Assembly: GCA_963978895.1 (NCBI GenBank)
Contig: OZ022239.1
Coordinates: 11,475,774-11,539,773 of the forward strand
DNA length: 64,000 bases
Reading direction: 5' to 3'
Source: Erpobdella octoculata
Lineage: Eukaryota > Annelida > Clitellata > Hirudinida > Erpobdellidae
Below the pieces are notes generated by a model, which was not told where the DNA came from, searched no databases, and saw only the letters and a list, made by a program, of their open reading frames with translations. The translations under genes were made by a program, and so were the position numbers. Below, in pieces: positions 47,577 to 58,836 of the stretch; position 1 is the first letter of the stretch, and every line of letters begins with the position of its first letter.

Positions 47577-50500
47577 CACCTCTATCAAATTATAAATACA
47601 ACTATAATTAAACAATTACAACTAATATCGCATCAACTAAAACTACAACTACAACTAATTATAACTAATATGACATCTACTACAACTAATTATAACGAAT
47701 ATCACATCTACTACTATTAATTCAACTTACTTCAGCCATGCTCCATTCCTTCTCATGAAAAACATCCAATGCCTGAGCATAACATCTCAATGCATGTTTC
47801 TTCTGAAATATTGTTCATAATAAGATTTCAATATATTTTTATTTACTGAAAAATTAAAATTAAATAAAGCATTTAATTGAGAGAATATGGCAACAAATGA
47901 GTCCAAACAAACCTGTCCACATTTGTTAAACCTGTGCCCACCAAGTACCATGTGGAAAGCATATTTCCTAACCATTCGAACTTTCATGTTTAACGAACAA
48001 TGAGCAGTTTGCTCCAAAAAGAGAGCACTCAACAAATCTGAATCCTACAAACAGATAATAAAGAATTAAAACATTAGATCAAACAAATTCATTGCAATTA
48101 TAATGAATCTAGAAATTATCACAAAGTATTTTTAAACTATTCAAAAAAACATTACTTTCATGACTGAAACAACAAATGTGGATTCGAAAATTTTCACCAA
48201 CTTGCAGATACCCCCCTGCCTGCCCACACACTTACTTCGCTTGTGATTGTCATGAACTGATTAGCAGCTTCCAAGTAAAGATTCTTTGATTTTAGAATTT
48301 CCGTGCTCAGCATGGTTGCTCTAGTTGCAAAGTTCATTGAACGAGAATTGGAAAAGTAATGTTTAATGGAGCTCTCCATGTAATGGGAAGGGTAAGGTCG
48401 GGAACTTGATGAACCTTGCAGGTAAACAGACAAACAAGCAATTTCCTGGAGAATTTGACATTTGATCAATAAAACATCAATTTAATATTCTATGGTAAGA
48501 AATTGTTTTTTATATATATTATATATTATATATGGTATTATTGTTTCATATTAATATATTCTATAGCACTTGTAACAGTAGAATATCCGGTGCATAGTGG
48601 AATTCTGGATGCTAAGAGCAGAACTTGTGCATAAAATAGAATTCCCCACTCAGAGTGGAGTTCTCCTACTGGACAGTGGAGGATGGACAATATTAACAGA
48701 AGTTAAAATCTTCTTCTTTTACAATGCTTATGTCAACTCACAAAGTGCAAGATAGAATGTAATGCTCTTAACCTATAATTTTGCTGTTTGCGGAGTTGTT
48801 TATAGTTTTGTTGTACACATTCCTTGTTTACTGTAAAAATATAGACAAAGTACTTTTCATACAACTTTAACCTCACTTGCTTCTTTTGCTCATTAATATT
48901 TCCTATTTACTTGCATTCTTTCTTTAATCACAGAGTCCTTTAGTTTGTCTTAAACCTGAGTAAAGTACTAAATAATAATTAACTGAAAACATAAAAGCAA
49001 CTAACAAGAGCTCCAGCATGATGCATCCATGCTCCATCATTGTTAAAGTCTTTTTTGATGGTATGATACGTTTGGTATGCAAGTTCATACAGTTGGAATA
49101 GAAAGGAAAGATCTGCCAGACGTCGCAACTGCATCTCCGGAGAGTCAGAGGAGTAGCTGATTGGTCAAAACAAATTTTACTTAACAGACGACTGTCACAC
49201 AGGAAACATGTCTCTTTGTTAGCAGTTGTCAAATATTCATAACAGTTAAATTAAATTAAAAAAAGTACTATAATAGATAGAAAAAAATATATATAAATAA
49301 ATAAAAAACTTAAATAACTCACACAACACTTGAGCTGTTAACACTCTGATTTGCAGGCCTCGTACGGCCAAACCACCTACTGGCACTGAATAAAGATCCT
49401 TTGATGCCCTTCCTAGCTGATGACTGAATTATTAAAATCAAAAAGTTATAAATTGGCTGATGACTGAATAAATTAGTATAATATAGAAACATTTCTTTTT
49501 CATTTTAATAAGAGAATAAGTAGCCACAATAATTGCGTTCAATAAATGAATCAAAAATGTATTGATCTAACCTGATCGTTCAAGGTTTTAAGAGTTTTTT
49601 CCACCCATGGAAACAATGCATGGACAACATATTCTCCGACAAATATTTTTAATCTATCTACATCACTCAACGTCAGACAGCACCCCAGGGATTTACTGGG
49701 CTCACTGACAAATGTTGTTGAAGATGAATGCGAGAACGTGAGCAACTGAGGCAAATCGGAAGACCGAGTTTTTATGGCATCATCATCCTCATCGTTGACT
49801 GAAAGATGATCGAGGGCCAAGGGATGGTCAAAACTTGTTTGTGAAATGGTTGAAATGCTTCCTGCCATGACTGTCAAATAAAAAAAATAATAAGCAAATA
49901 TAAATGTGCTAAACCTTAAAAAAACAAATATAATTCAAAATTATTTTCTTGAAACAAACCTGAATCAAGTGAACTTGCTGTCTGACTTGTATTTATTCTT
50001 GGAGTCTGAAAATAAAATAAAAACTTGAAACTAAGAATATTTATCAAACATAATTTTAACATACTTTGTCTCTAATTTACTATAAGATATTAAAACTATT
50101 GAATCTCCTTTTTGTTAAAATGATTTCGCAAGCAAGAAAATGCAAACAGAAGATTTGAAAAATGGTGCACTAGAATCTCTATACGACGGTGATCTTTGGT
50201 TGTCGATTAAAATAAAATAACGGATGCCTAATCAATCTAACAACCTGTTTCAATTTGTCTAGATCTTGCTGATTGGCAGCATATCTCAGCCAAGGATTTT
50301 CTACCCCAACATTATCACTGTCCTTGGCAAAACTGTTTTCCGTGTGATCATTACTTCTAGCATGCTGATGAGAGTTGATATGCAGAAGATGACAAAATTG
50401 AATACCATATTTTTCTTTGATGGATTGATAGACAGACTCTGCCCTGAAAAAATTATATTTTAACATTAATTGCAAAAGGATATATAATGATCCTTCTAAA

Positions 50501-51853
50501 AAATCCATCATTTTGACGAATTATATCTAGTAATAAATATGTTCAGATCATTTTTATCTCAAATTGAGCTTGAAAGAGGGATAAATGGCCAAAAAAGCCT
50601 ACATAAGTACCAAAATAAAGCTTCCTAGATGCATAAATACTAAACATGCTGACAAAATATTTAGTCTAAAACAATTCCATCAATAATCACTGCGAAACAA
50701 CCCACTTTCTGTCATCTTGTTCTGATACATCATGAACAAGTACATAAAACTTCAAAAAGTTTGGGATGAACCATTTTGCATCCTGGAGAAGCGTTGATGA
50801 CGATAAATTGGATGGTGCCAGAGAAGTTCCATGAGGCTGTTGTAAAGACTGAACCATTCTATTCAATCTTTCCATAGGGTCAGGTTCAGAAGTCGAAACA
50901 GCAATGATGCCTTTGAATTAATTAATTCATATAGAAAATAATTGTCATCTATTAATAAAGATAACAAATTCAAAAACCCACAGGAAACATAATGTCTCAA
51001 ATATTCATGATCAGAGAGAGGCATGGATTCTAAGAAATATTTTCTATAAGATTCATACCATGGCGTTTTCCCTGGATAAGGAAAAAAATAACATTAGCAA
51101 GACTTCATTGCAAAAATATGGATAATTGGGTAATCCCAATATAGGCTGCAACAAAAGATAAATATGGTTAAAAATTTTATCCACAGTTTTGATTGACAAG
51201 CAAGTTAGTGTTGTCATTCATTATTTACTTTTAAAATATAAAAATAAACACTGGTAGCATAAATAATAGCATTTTGTTTTCTGCATACAAAGAAATATTC
51301 TGAAAACAAATTTGGTTTCTTACTTGGTGACTGAGATGCCAGCTGCAGTATGCTGTTATAATTTAATGGAATGTTTTGCTGAATGCCATGCTGTTGGTTG
51401 TCAAGTAAATAACTGTTAGAGACAATGTCACTGAGCTTTTTCTTAGAATGAAGACTAGAAACAGAAGACTCATTTAAATCATGACATATAATCTTAAGAT
51501 TCTTAACTGGCTGGAGAGCATTGTTGACATCTTTAATATGAGCTGAAAATGAAACAAAAATAGATTTTTAGCTCTAAACTTAGAACCTATATACATGAAG
51601 TATTTTAATTTATTTAAGGAAAATGATAAAACTTTAACCAGTTAACTAAACTACTAAATAGCTAAAAAGTAAATTGTAAAAGTAAAGTAAATAAACCTTC
51701 AGAGTTTATGGTACAAAAAGGTTGGATAAGTTTGACAAAAGACAAATTATTTTTCAAACAATGTTTCTCTACTTGTTCACTACACAGTATTGCAACGAGC
51801 GGCCGAAATGTGTCTTGAATGAATTCGGAGACAGACTCCTTCGAGCTTGACAT
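39493..51853 (-). CDS. TRAPPC8: TRAPP complex subunit 8, 29 exons
   Basis: TRAPPC8 is a large TRAPPIII subunit acting in Golgi trafficking and autophagy (family knowledge). Exons in transcription order: 51,853-51,697; 51,542-51,324; 51,071-50,982; 50,910-50,706; 50,443-50,245; 50,005-49,960; 49,870-49,572; 49,423-49,323; 49,156-49,006; 48,445-48,236; 48,044-47,913; 47,802-47,731; 47,338-47,186; 46,995-46,863; 46,678-46,484; 46,384-46,212; 43,864-43,787; 43,653-43,306; 43,122-42,964; 42,684-42,527; 42,433-42,274; 41,486-41,393; 41,261-41,193; 40,850-40,810; 40,702-40,577; 40,476-40,375; 40,232-40,078; 39,977-39,888; 39,817-39,493. Total 4,440 nt, 1,479 residues versus ~1,435 in vertebrates. 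Telling blocks: QDTFRPLVAILCS, TPWYESYRKYFLESMP, DAKWFIPNFLKFYVLVHDVS, RPYPSHYMESSI, MVRKYAFHMVLGGHRF, DHINLTIGSLAYNIRQL, FPTSLLCGE, and a C-terminal WIGQATTFHVV beta region. No break seen; individual edges may shift a few bases. Confidence 0.92.
41051..41090. repeat. (TA)n microsatellite
   Basis: Short TA run in a TRAPPC8 intron. Confidence 0.9.
41656..42248 (+). mobile_element. Non-autonomous Helitron in TRAPPC8 intron
   Basis: 5' end TCTATATATATAAAAATGAA preceded by A (41,655). 3' hairpin CCCGGGCAACGCCGGG, spacer, and CCAG (a variant of CTAG) at 42,245-42,248, followed by T. Same interior order as 15,417-16,787 but shorter: 5' body, GAGCAGAGCGG, (GTAT)n, TAGAATCGGATCTA, arm. At 593 bp it is the most compact complete copy and lies antisense to TRAPPC8. 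Confidence 0.8.
44635..44895. mobile_element. hAT-like MITE in TRAPPC8 intron
   Basis: Ends TAAGGATGTCACAGG and CCTGTGACATCCCTA are inverted. ATGGTCAT is duplicated outside (44,627-44,634 and 44,896-44,903). The interior has repeated GAAACCCAAAC and GAAGTTC(A/G)GTACTA motifs. Confidence 0.8.
44990..45880 (+). pseudogene. CR1-like LINE, 3' part of RT ORF and 3' end
   Basis: A 249-codon frame (45,024-45,773) corresponds to the region after the RT palm: ASNRLQLNPSKTEVIWLGSP, YVRNLGVMVDSSLSMEAHI, LVHSRLDYCNGVMAGL, RLQSILRAAARLVLQLP and GPVVWNSLSADLR, typical of CR1/L2-group LINEs. After the stop come GACGCGACGCGCTTTTGTGA, an AAGCGCATTATAAATT end and an (AAT)n tail (45,838-45,874). The catalytic part is absent, as expected from 5' truncation. 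It is GC-richer than its surroundings and its frame is intact, suggesting a fairly recent insertion. It lies antisense in TRAPPC8 intron 16. Confidence 0.82.
47499..47573. repeat. (TA)n microsatellite
   Basis: TA run in a TRAPPC8 intron. Confidence 0.95.
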
Positions 51854-51960
51854 GATTCCAGCTGATCAGGGATTCTTCATCAATTTCGAGAAAATAAACA
51901 AAATAAACTAGCAGCCGTTTGGTTTAACTATATTAACTATATATAAATATAGATAAATCG

Positions 51961-52440
51961 GGTAATCTTTCCTGCGGAGGGCCCGTGCCGAAAAAATAGT
52001 CGTATTTTTATTATTTTGTTACAATAACATAAAAAAAACAAATTTTATACCAAATTGAATTTAACAAAAAACATTTATCATAATATGAGAGACTTTGAAA
52101 ACGGTAAGTAGTACCCTTCCAAGCACTATTTACATCGTAGTTGTGAGTGGTGAGGTACGATGATCGTATGAATAAAATGAATAAAAAAGAAATAAAATTA
52201 GTTTATAATAAAATTTTATTTAAAAAACAAACTATCAGTTATAAAAAAATTAATCCAAAATTTTTTTTTAAGTTATAATTAAATTATTTAATTAATTAAA
52301 ATTATTGTATATAACATTTTCCCATTCTAAATAAATTATTTATACTAATTATCATAATGTTTAAACTCGTGGTTACTTTTCATCGTGTTTATAGTTAATT
52401 ATAGCCGAGAATTATGTATTAATTCGTGGGAAAGATTACC
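51961..52440. mobile_element. TIR element (GGTAATCTTTCC family) next to TRAPPC8 start
   Basis: Ends GGTAATCTTTCCTGCGGAGG and TTCGTGGGAAAGATTACC are inverted. Interior motifs (GGGCCCGTGCCGAAAAAATA, GTGAGTGGTGAGGTACGATG) match the copies at 29,843 and 63,552. No clear target duplication. A further end fragment of the family (52,441-52,535, with TTCGGCACGGGCTG) abuts it. It begins ~107 bp upstream of the TRAPPC8 ATG. Confidence 0.75.
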
Positions 52441-52572
52441 ATTTTTTCAATTCAATTTGGTATAAAATTTGATGTTAATGTAACAAAAAACGACTATTTT
52501 TTTGGAAGATTCGGCACGGGCTGTTTATAGGAAAGATAACCTATATATATATATATATATATATACGCCTAA

Positions 52573-53990
52573 ATTTCACAAACCCGTCTCCATTGGCTCG
52601 ATCCCATAGTTTCAGACTTCTGACTCAAGAAACTCACTTCGCACCTCTCTCTACAAAGATGATCAACGCTCATTCCCTTGAGATCATCGAAGAACTCCTT
52701 GGATCGTCGCTCGCTTCCTTGGTTGCTAGATTTTTCCCATGTTGCTGGCACTTCAACAAGTTAAATAGCCGACGTTTCTCTTTTACAAGGGCTGCAACCT
52801 CTTCATTCCACCACCATGTTTCCTTATGCCTACTAATACCTTTTGTAACCTCACACACGGCTACTGCTTCCTCAAGCAAACACTGCTTCAGATCATTCCA
52901 GACTTTCTCAACATCACCAAGACCATTCATCACCACAGCAGCTTTAGCTTGCACTCTTTCTTTGAAGATGCATTCCGTCTCTGTCTCTTTCAGCTTCCAA
53001 ACCTTACATCTTTCTACAAATTTCACATTACATTTCTTCACTCTCTCATTCAGCTCCATAACACAAATAAGCAATTTGTGCTGTGGGATACATGCTTCAC
53101 TTCGGATAATCTTAACGTCCCTAATAAATTTTCTCTCAGACTTTCTGACTAAAATGTAATCAACAACAGTCAGACACCCACCAGACTCATATGTTATCAA
53201 CTTGTTATCCTCCTTTTTAAACCAAGTGTTGACGACAGCAAGGTTCAATGAATCAGCAAATTCTAATATCATCTCACCTTCCAGATTTCGCTTACCAAAC
53301 CAACAACCCCCATGAACACCTTCAAATCCATCAATTCCAGTTCCCACATGTCCGTTAAAATCACCACAGATCAACAAATTCTCATCAACATTTATATCAG
53401 ACAACCTTAACCATCATAGCAAGAAATTCCTCTTTCTCCTCCATCGGCCGACCTACTTGCGGAGCATATATAGACAACAAGTTCAGCACCGACTTACCCA
53501 CAATTACACGAAGCAGTAACAATCTCTCACTCACACGCTTGACCTCCAACACTTTCTCAACCCATCTATCTGCTACCAGCATTCCCACACCATGAATTCC
53601 TTTCTCAGAACCCATTCAGAAAAACTTATACTCACCAAGTTTTCTGGCACCTTCACCTTTCCAGCCAGTCTCCTGAAGACAACAAAAATCTAAACATCGT
53701 CTTGCTGCCATATCAGCAACCTCACCATCTCTTCCCCTCATCGTTCCAACATTCACAGAACCAATTCTCAAACAAACACTTGAACCCTCTAAATTCTTCT
53801 TCAAGCCCATATCTAACTTTTCACTTCCGTCTAGGCCCAGAAAAGGAAGCGCGGACATTGTTTGACCGGGCGACGTCCGAGCCGGCAGGAAATTCTTTGT
53901 TTTATAACCCATATGGAATTTGGAGCAAAGTTTTACCCGGATGCCCTTCCTGCGAACCTCCCTTTAGTCGCCTTTTACGACACGCATAGG
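52573..53990 (-). pseudogene. LINE 5' part: endonuclease domain relic
   Basis: On the minus strand a GC-rich leader (53,990-53,870; GCAGGAAGGGCATCCGGGTA) precedes an APE-type endonuclease frame: LRIGSVNVGTMRGRDGEVAD, CCLQETGWKGEGARK, an in-frame TGA near 53,616 (Trp expected), GIHGVGMLVADRW, LNLLSIYAPQVG, a frameshift near 53,400, LLICGDFNGHVG (catalytic Asp/Asn), and SGGCLTVVDYILV then CIPQHKLLI in place of the usual Asp-His pair. The linker after it runs to ~52,573. There is no RT. The pattern resembles RTE-like LINEs with a CFDP2-type endonuclease. Confidence 0.8.
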
Positions 53991-54049
53991 AGGATACACG
54001 GTGGTTCTATTTTATCGGCCCGAACCACTGATTGCACTGAAATAACACT

Positions 54050-54260
54050 AAATGTGATTAACAGAAATGGATTTTTATTATTTATGATTCTCTCCAAAGT
54101 GTCATTGTGAATGTGAATTGTGACAAGTTCAATATGTGTCATGTGTGAAAAATTAATACAAAATATAATATAAAGTCACTAGATGTAATAAATTCAGAGA
54201 AAAATTGTAAAGGGACTAGATGTGAAATTAACAGAAAAATTGTAGATGTGACAAATTCGC
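54050..54260. repeat. Duplicated sequence, copy 1
   Basis: ACAGAAATGGATTTTTATTA... through GTGTCATGTGTGAAAAATTA and CAGAGAAAAATTGTAAAGGG matches 57,470-57,660 in the same orientation over ~190 bp with small indels. The other copy lies just downstream of the stop of the small minus-strand gene, probably in its 3' UTR. Confidence 0.75.
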
Positions 54261-54324
54261 AGAAACATTGTATAGGGAATAAGGACTAGATGTCAAATTT
54301 ACAGAAAAATAGATTGTGAAAGCA

Positions 54325-54575
54325 CTAGATTATTTTATGCAATTCTTAGAAAAATGATTTTATGCAATTCTTAGAAAAATTATTTTATTTAATTCTTAAA
54401 AAAAATGATTTTATGTCCAAAATCATTTCTTAAAAAATGATTTTATGCAATTCTTAGAAAAATTATTTTATTTATTTCTTAAAAAAATGATTTTATGTAA
54501 TTCTTAAAAAATAGTTTTATGCAATTCTTAAAAATATGATTTTATGCAATTCTTTAAAAAATGATTTTTTCAATA
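54325..54575. repeat. ~25-bp AT-rich minisatellite
   Basis: About nine imperfect copies of GATTTTATGCAATTCTTAGA-AAAAT. Confidence 0.88.
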
Positions 54576-55054
54576 ATGCTCTAAATAACAGTTTTTTGTA
54601 CAAAACTGTATCATATTTAGAATCTTAGTCTGATTTTAATATTATTATAACATTAATTTTAAAATATTATTTTTTTAACAACTTTGTAATATATGAAAAA
54701 TTAAAATATTGAACCAAATTTAAATTTCAGCTTTAATGTCACATTAGTTTGAGAATTTTTATTAGTTAGTAGGAAGTTTAAAACACATTGTAGTTTGAAT
54801 TGTAAGAGTTGTTTGGATTGTTAGATTTTCTTTTTCTGTTATCTTCTGGATTTTTTTTGCCATCCACATAAATTAAGGTTAAAATTGCATATGTACATAA
54901 TTAATTGTAGCTAATAATTTAATTGTTATTAAAACAATCAGTGGTTGGAGGTAAAACAAAGAAGCCAGATTTTGTTTTAAAGATTATTTCTGCTTTAGCA
55001 CAATGCATTTTTTATATAAATCATTAGATGATTTATACGAAAATTTAATTTTAG
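54576..55054. other. AT-rich interval upstream of ILVBL fragment
   Basis: No exon resembling the missing N-terminal half of ILVBL and no TIR element was found. Confidence 0.45.
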
Positions 55055-56721
55055 TCACTCAACATTCCTTCCTTTCTTGGTGGCATGACCAGAGGATTGT
55101 TGGGCAGGGACAGTCCAATCCAGTTCAGACATTGTAGAAAAGCAGCTCTCAAGGAAGCTGACTGTGTTATATTAGCAGGCATGAAATCTTCTCAATTCAC
55201 ATGATCAAAAATATTGTTTACATTTTTAGATGTAATCTTAGAACTGAAAAATGTTGTTCTTTGTAGGAACCGTTTGTGACTTCCGTCTCAGTTACGGTCG
55301 GATCTTAAATCGCAAGTCAAAGATACTCGCCATCAATAGAGATAACCAACAACTTTTCAAGGTCATCTTTATATTTTTATTAAATGGTGATGATTATTTT
55401 TTTTTCATTTGTGTCCTTGTCACTTTTTCAGCGGCTAGAACCAAAAAATGGTGATGGACCTAGTAATGATATACTTAGTGTTAAAATGCTGATCATGTTT
55501 TGTTTGTTTACTTTAGAATTCTGATCTCTTTTGGTGCCCAACTCTCTGCTTGAAATGTGACGTCGCAAGTACTCTGGTGAAGATTGCTGAAAATCTGAAA
55601 GGTTACCAGTGCGACCCAGAGTGGATGTCGCAACTGAGGAAAATGGATGATGAAAAAGAGTTTCATAATTTGTTGGTTTTAATTTTTTATTGCCTAACTG
55701 TTATGATTAAAAAATTGTATTTTAAGACAAATTTTTATCTTTGATTTTCAGGGAAATGAGCATGCAGCCAACAGATCATCATCTCAACCCAATAAAAGTC
55801 CTTCATCTTTTGGATAAAATCCTACCTGAAAAATCTATTCTGGTTGCTGATGGAGGGGATTTTGTAGGAACTGCTGCCTATGTTCTCAAGTAAATTTTGT
55901 AATTCTTCATAAATCCAAAAAAAAATGTTTGTTAATTGTTTATTTTCTCACTAAGACCTCGTGGAGCTTTTTCCTGGCTTGACCCTGGAGCTTTTGGGAC
56001 TCTTGGAGTGGGTGGTGGTTTTGCTCTGGGTGCAAAGTTATGCAGGCCCGACCATGATGTCTGGATTCTGTATGGTGATGGATCTCTAGGCTTCAGTGCT
56101 GCTGAGTTTGACACATTTACCAGGCACAAGGTTATTATTCTTGTTTATTAACAAATGAGTTATTAATTATTTAATATTGGAAGCTTCTATGCGCAGGTTC
56201 CAGTAATAGCTCTGGTTGGAAATGATGCCTGTTGGTCGCAAATTGCTCGTGATCAAATCAGAATTCTTGGTCTTCCCACTGCTTGTAATCTGGCTGTTAG
56301 TTGGTTTTCTTGTTACTTTTGTGATGAAAGAATTACTCAAAATTTAAAAGCATTTTGTGTTCTTGTATAAAGTTTTTTTTAAAACTTCAATGCTATCTAT
56401 TTCCAGCTGGTTGAATTACCTTGCTCAGTGATATTTTAGGGATGTGCCTATGTTTTATTATTATTATTATTGCTCATAAGTTTTCTGAAGATTTGCAGTT
56501 ATGCTCAATAATTTTTTTTACTCCTGTTTCTTTAGTTTTGCAAATATGAACTGGTCGCCGAAGGATACGGAGGACTCGGACAAGTCGTAGATAGGAGCAG
56601 TGAAAATCAAATTGAAGAAATTTTCCACAAGGCTCAAGAAAAATCAAGGACAGGTCACAGTATTCTTCTGAACTGCTTCATCGGGAAGACCGTTTTTCGA
56701 GAAGGGAGCATAAGCGTCTAA
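55055..56721 (+). pseudogene. ILVBL: ILVBL/HACL2 (acetolactate-synthase-like 2-hydroxyacyl-CoA lyase), C-terminal half only
   Basis: Family members are thiamine-diphosphate enzymes of the ER membrane that cleave 2-hydroxyacyl-CoAs. Seven exons: 55,055-55,178; 55,267-55,361; 55,517-55,671; 55,752-55,889; 55,956-56,130; 56,197-56,295; 56,536-56,721 (TAA). Joined frames read [90 protein letters not shown] (GDG of the ThDP/Mg site), [18 protein letters not shown] and GKTVFREGSISV. The N-terminal ThDP domain, half the central domain and any membrane anchor are absent, and no exons for them fit in the 3.2 kb upstream. Reading frames are intact, so truncation looks recent, or the 5' exons lie elsewhere. 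Exon 1 uses a GC donor. Confidence 0.85.
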
Positions 56722-57469
56722 CGTCAACAAGCTGTTTTGCCTCTCACTAATACTTCTGATATGTCAAAACTATTTGCAGTTTATTATTTTTTTTATAAAG
56801 GTTAAACTGTTCCATTGATCATTTTCCTTGAAATTGGTGATTTAATATATTTTTGCATTTTCTTTACATTTCATTTTACGGCTAATTACGAACAGATCGT
56901 TGAGATCCACACAATATTGTCAAAGTAATTAATTGTTACTTGTTTTATTAATATCTCGTCTCGTGTCAAATTTGTTGCTTTTCAAATTTGTTTATTGATT
57001 TTCTCAATTGAAGTAAACGATAACATAAAATTATAGTGCTGATCTTTTTTGGGTCAAGGTCAGTTTTTCTCTTATCTCCAAATGGATCTTCCATAAGTTT
57101 TTTGTCTGAGCGCCATAAAATACAAATGATATTTGCTAATGAAATGTCCTAATGAAAACAAGTCTTTCGCAAAGACAAATGAATTCGAGTTGAAAATAAG
57201 TGACGTCTAGTTTTAAACATGTATTTAGAGTTTACAGCACTCTAACGTCAAAAGGACGTCAATTAATGAATAAAATGAAATGCTATGTCTGCTGCTCATA
57301 AGCTTAGGCAACAACACACTCGTTTAGTTAAAAAATAACTAGGTTAGAATACTAACAAATCTAAGTGCTTTGATAATCATAATTATTAGTTCAGGTAAGC
57401 CCTGCTAAGCTAAGCGCTTAAAAAATCTTGCCACCTTTAAACGTAATTAATTAATTTCCTCACAGCTGA
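56722..57469. other. Interval between ILVBL fragment and small gene
   Basis: 3' UTR-like AT-rich sequence. No ORF, TIR or RNA gene recognised. Confidence 0.45.
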
Positions 57470-57665
57470 ACAGAAATGGATTTTTTTTTATTTATGATTC
57501 TCTCCAAAGTGTGACAAGTTCAATATGTGTCATGTGTGAAAAATTAACACAAAATATAATATAAAGTCAATAAAGTCACTAGATGTGATAAATTCAGAGA
57601 AAAATTGTAAAGGGACTAGATGTGATATTAACAAAAAAATTGTAAGGCACTAGATGTAAAACTTC
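57470..57665. repeat. Duplicated sequence, copy 2 (downstream of small gene)
   Basis: Direct-orientation match to 54,050-54,260. It sits 50-245 bp past the stop codon of the minus-strand gene 57,716-58,456, so it probably forms part of that gene's 3' UTR. Confidence 0.75.
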
Positions 57666-57715
57666 AAACAAAAAAAACAATACTGTAAGCCCAAACTATC
57701 AATCTTGATCTTCAG

Positions 57716-58456
57716 TTAATGGTTGTCCGTCTCGTGCCTATCTGCTTGGCTCTGAACTTCAGTACCGAGTCCACAGGTAGAACAGGCACCGGCTGCAAGG
57801 ATATATTTTCCGATGTCGTTGTCCTCGACTTCAGCGAAAGGAGAGCCATGATTATTCTTATTGAAGAACACATAAGCAAATGCCTGGGTCGCACGAGCCA
57901 CGTTGTTGTAATCTGTCCAATTGGCGTTGACTCTTCCATCGTTCATTGGTAAGAAGGTAATCTCACGACCCCCATCTAAAATTAAAATCATTAGGTATCT
58001 TAGTGACTTGTTTTTTTTTAAAGTAAATTTGGGTAATCCTCCAGTACTGATAATGTTCTATGCTTATTCTAATAAACAGTTTTTATAGAAATCGGTTCGG
58101 GGCGCTATACTTGAGGATTACCGTAAATTTGTTTTAAGTAAATAGACTTACAGTATTGTGGTATGGGCTGGTTGTTCGGTGGAATGAGAATGTCCTTGAG
58201 GTTGGTATCGATGGCCAGCCTACCAGTTCCTGTAAGAACTTCCACTGCCTTGTATACCATCTTCTTCTTTTTTCCTAGCTGCAGTGCTTGTAGGAAAGTT
58301 GGGGACGTTTTGTCTCTTCTAACACATCGTATAAGGAAAAGGCTTTTATTTCCTGCGACTTAATTTAAAAAAATTAGAAATGAAATTGCAAATGTGGTGT
58401 AGATGAGTTTAATTACAATTATTATTTATAACTAAACATTAATATTCACCGTTCAT
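57716..58456 (-). CDS. Small three-exon gene, 157 residues, function unknown
   Basis: Exons in transcription order: 58,456-58,450 (ATG AAC G), 58,358-58,152, and 57,975-57,716 (TAA). All junctions are GT-AG and lengths sum to 474 nt. The protein begins MNVAGNKSLFLIRCVRRDKT, has a Lys run (LGKKKKMVYKA), then VLTGTGRLAIDTNLKDILIP and an acidic/aromatic C-terminal half (NDGRVNANWTDYNNVARATQ, AYVFFNKNN) with two Cys near the end (ACSTCG). No signal peptide or membrane segment. I do not recognise the family. Clean splice phases, an ATG in context (AACAATGAACG) and codon-like sequence support a real gene. Confidence 0.65.
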
Positions 58457-58771
58457 TGTTTTGGCTCTAAAAGACTATAACTATAATACTGCACAGTAAT
58501 AAGACAGCAAAGCGTGCGAAAACACCTGACGATGTGGTGTAAATAAATGGAATGGTTAAAAGCCGCGCTAACCTGGATTTCCTAGCGCACAATATTTGTA
58601 GTTAGAAATCAGGCGTATTTTTTTATCTAAAATAAAATAAAAAACCAATTTTCCGAATAGTTGAAAATTATTAATTAATTTTGTTATAAATCAAATCAAC
58701 GAATCATTTGATTAGGTGATATATATCAAAAGTGTGAAATCCCTGAGAAAATTTAAAAAGTGACGTAGGCC

Positions 58772-58836
58772 CATAGACTTTTAATATAATATAATATAGT
58801 ATAATATAATATATTATATTATATTATAAGTCTATG
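58772..58836. repeat. AT-rich palindrome
   Basis: CATAGACTT...AAGTCTATG arms enclose mirrored TATAATATAATAT / ATATTATATTATA tracts. It can form a long hairpin; no coding. Confidence 0.8.

Noticed and set aside
52593..53159. 188-codon plus-strand frame
   Set aside because: Antisense of the LINE endonuclease relic, which carries the recognisable motifs.
55055..56721. HACL1 (peroxisomal 2-hydroxyacyl-CoA lyase) or bacterial acetolactate synthase by transfer
   Set aside because: [28 protein letters not shown] and the C-terminal REGSISV fit ILVBL better, and introns exclude recent bacterial origin.
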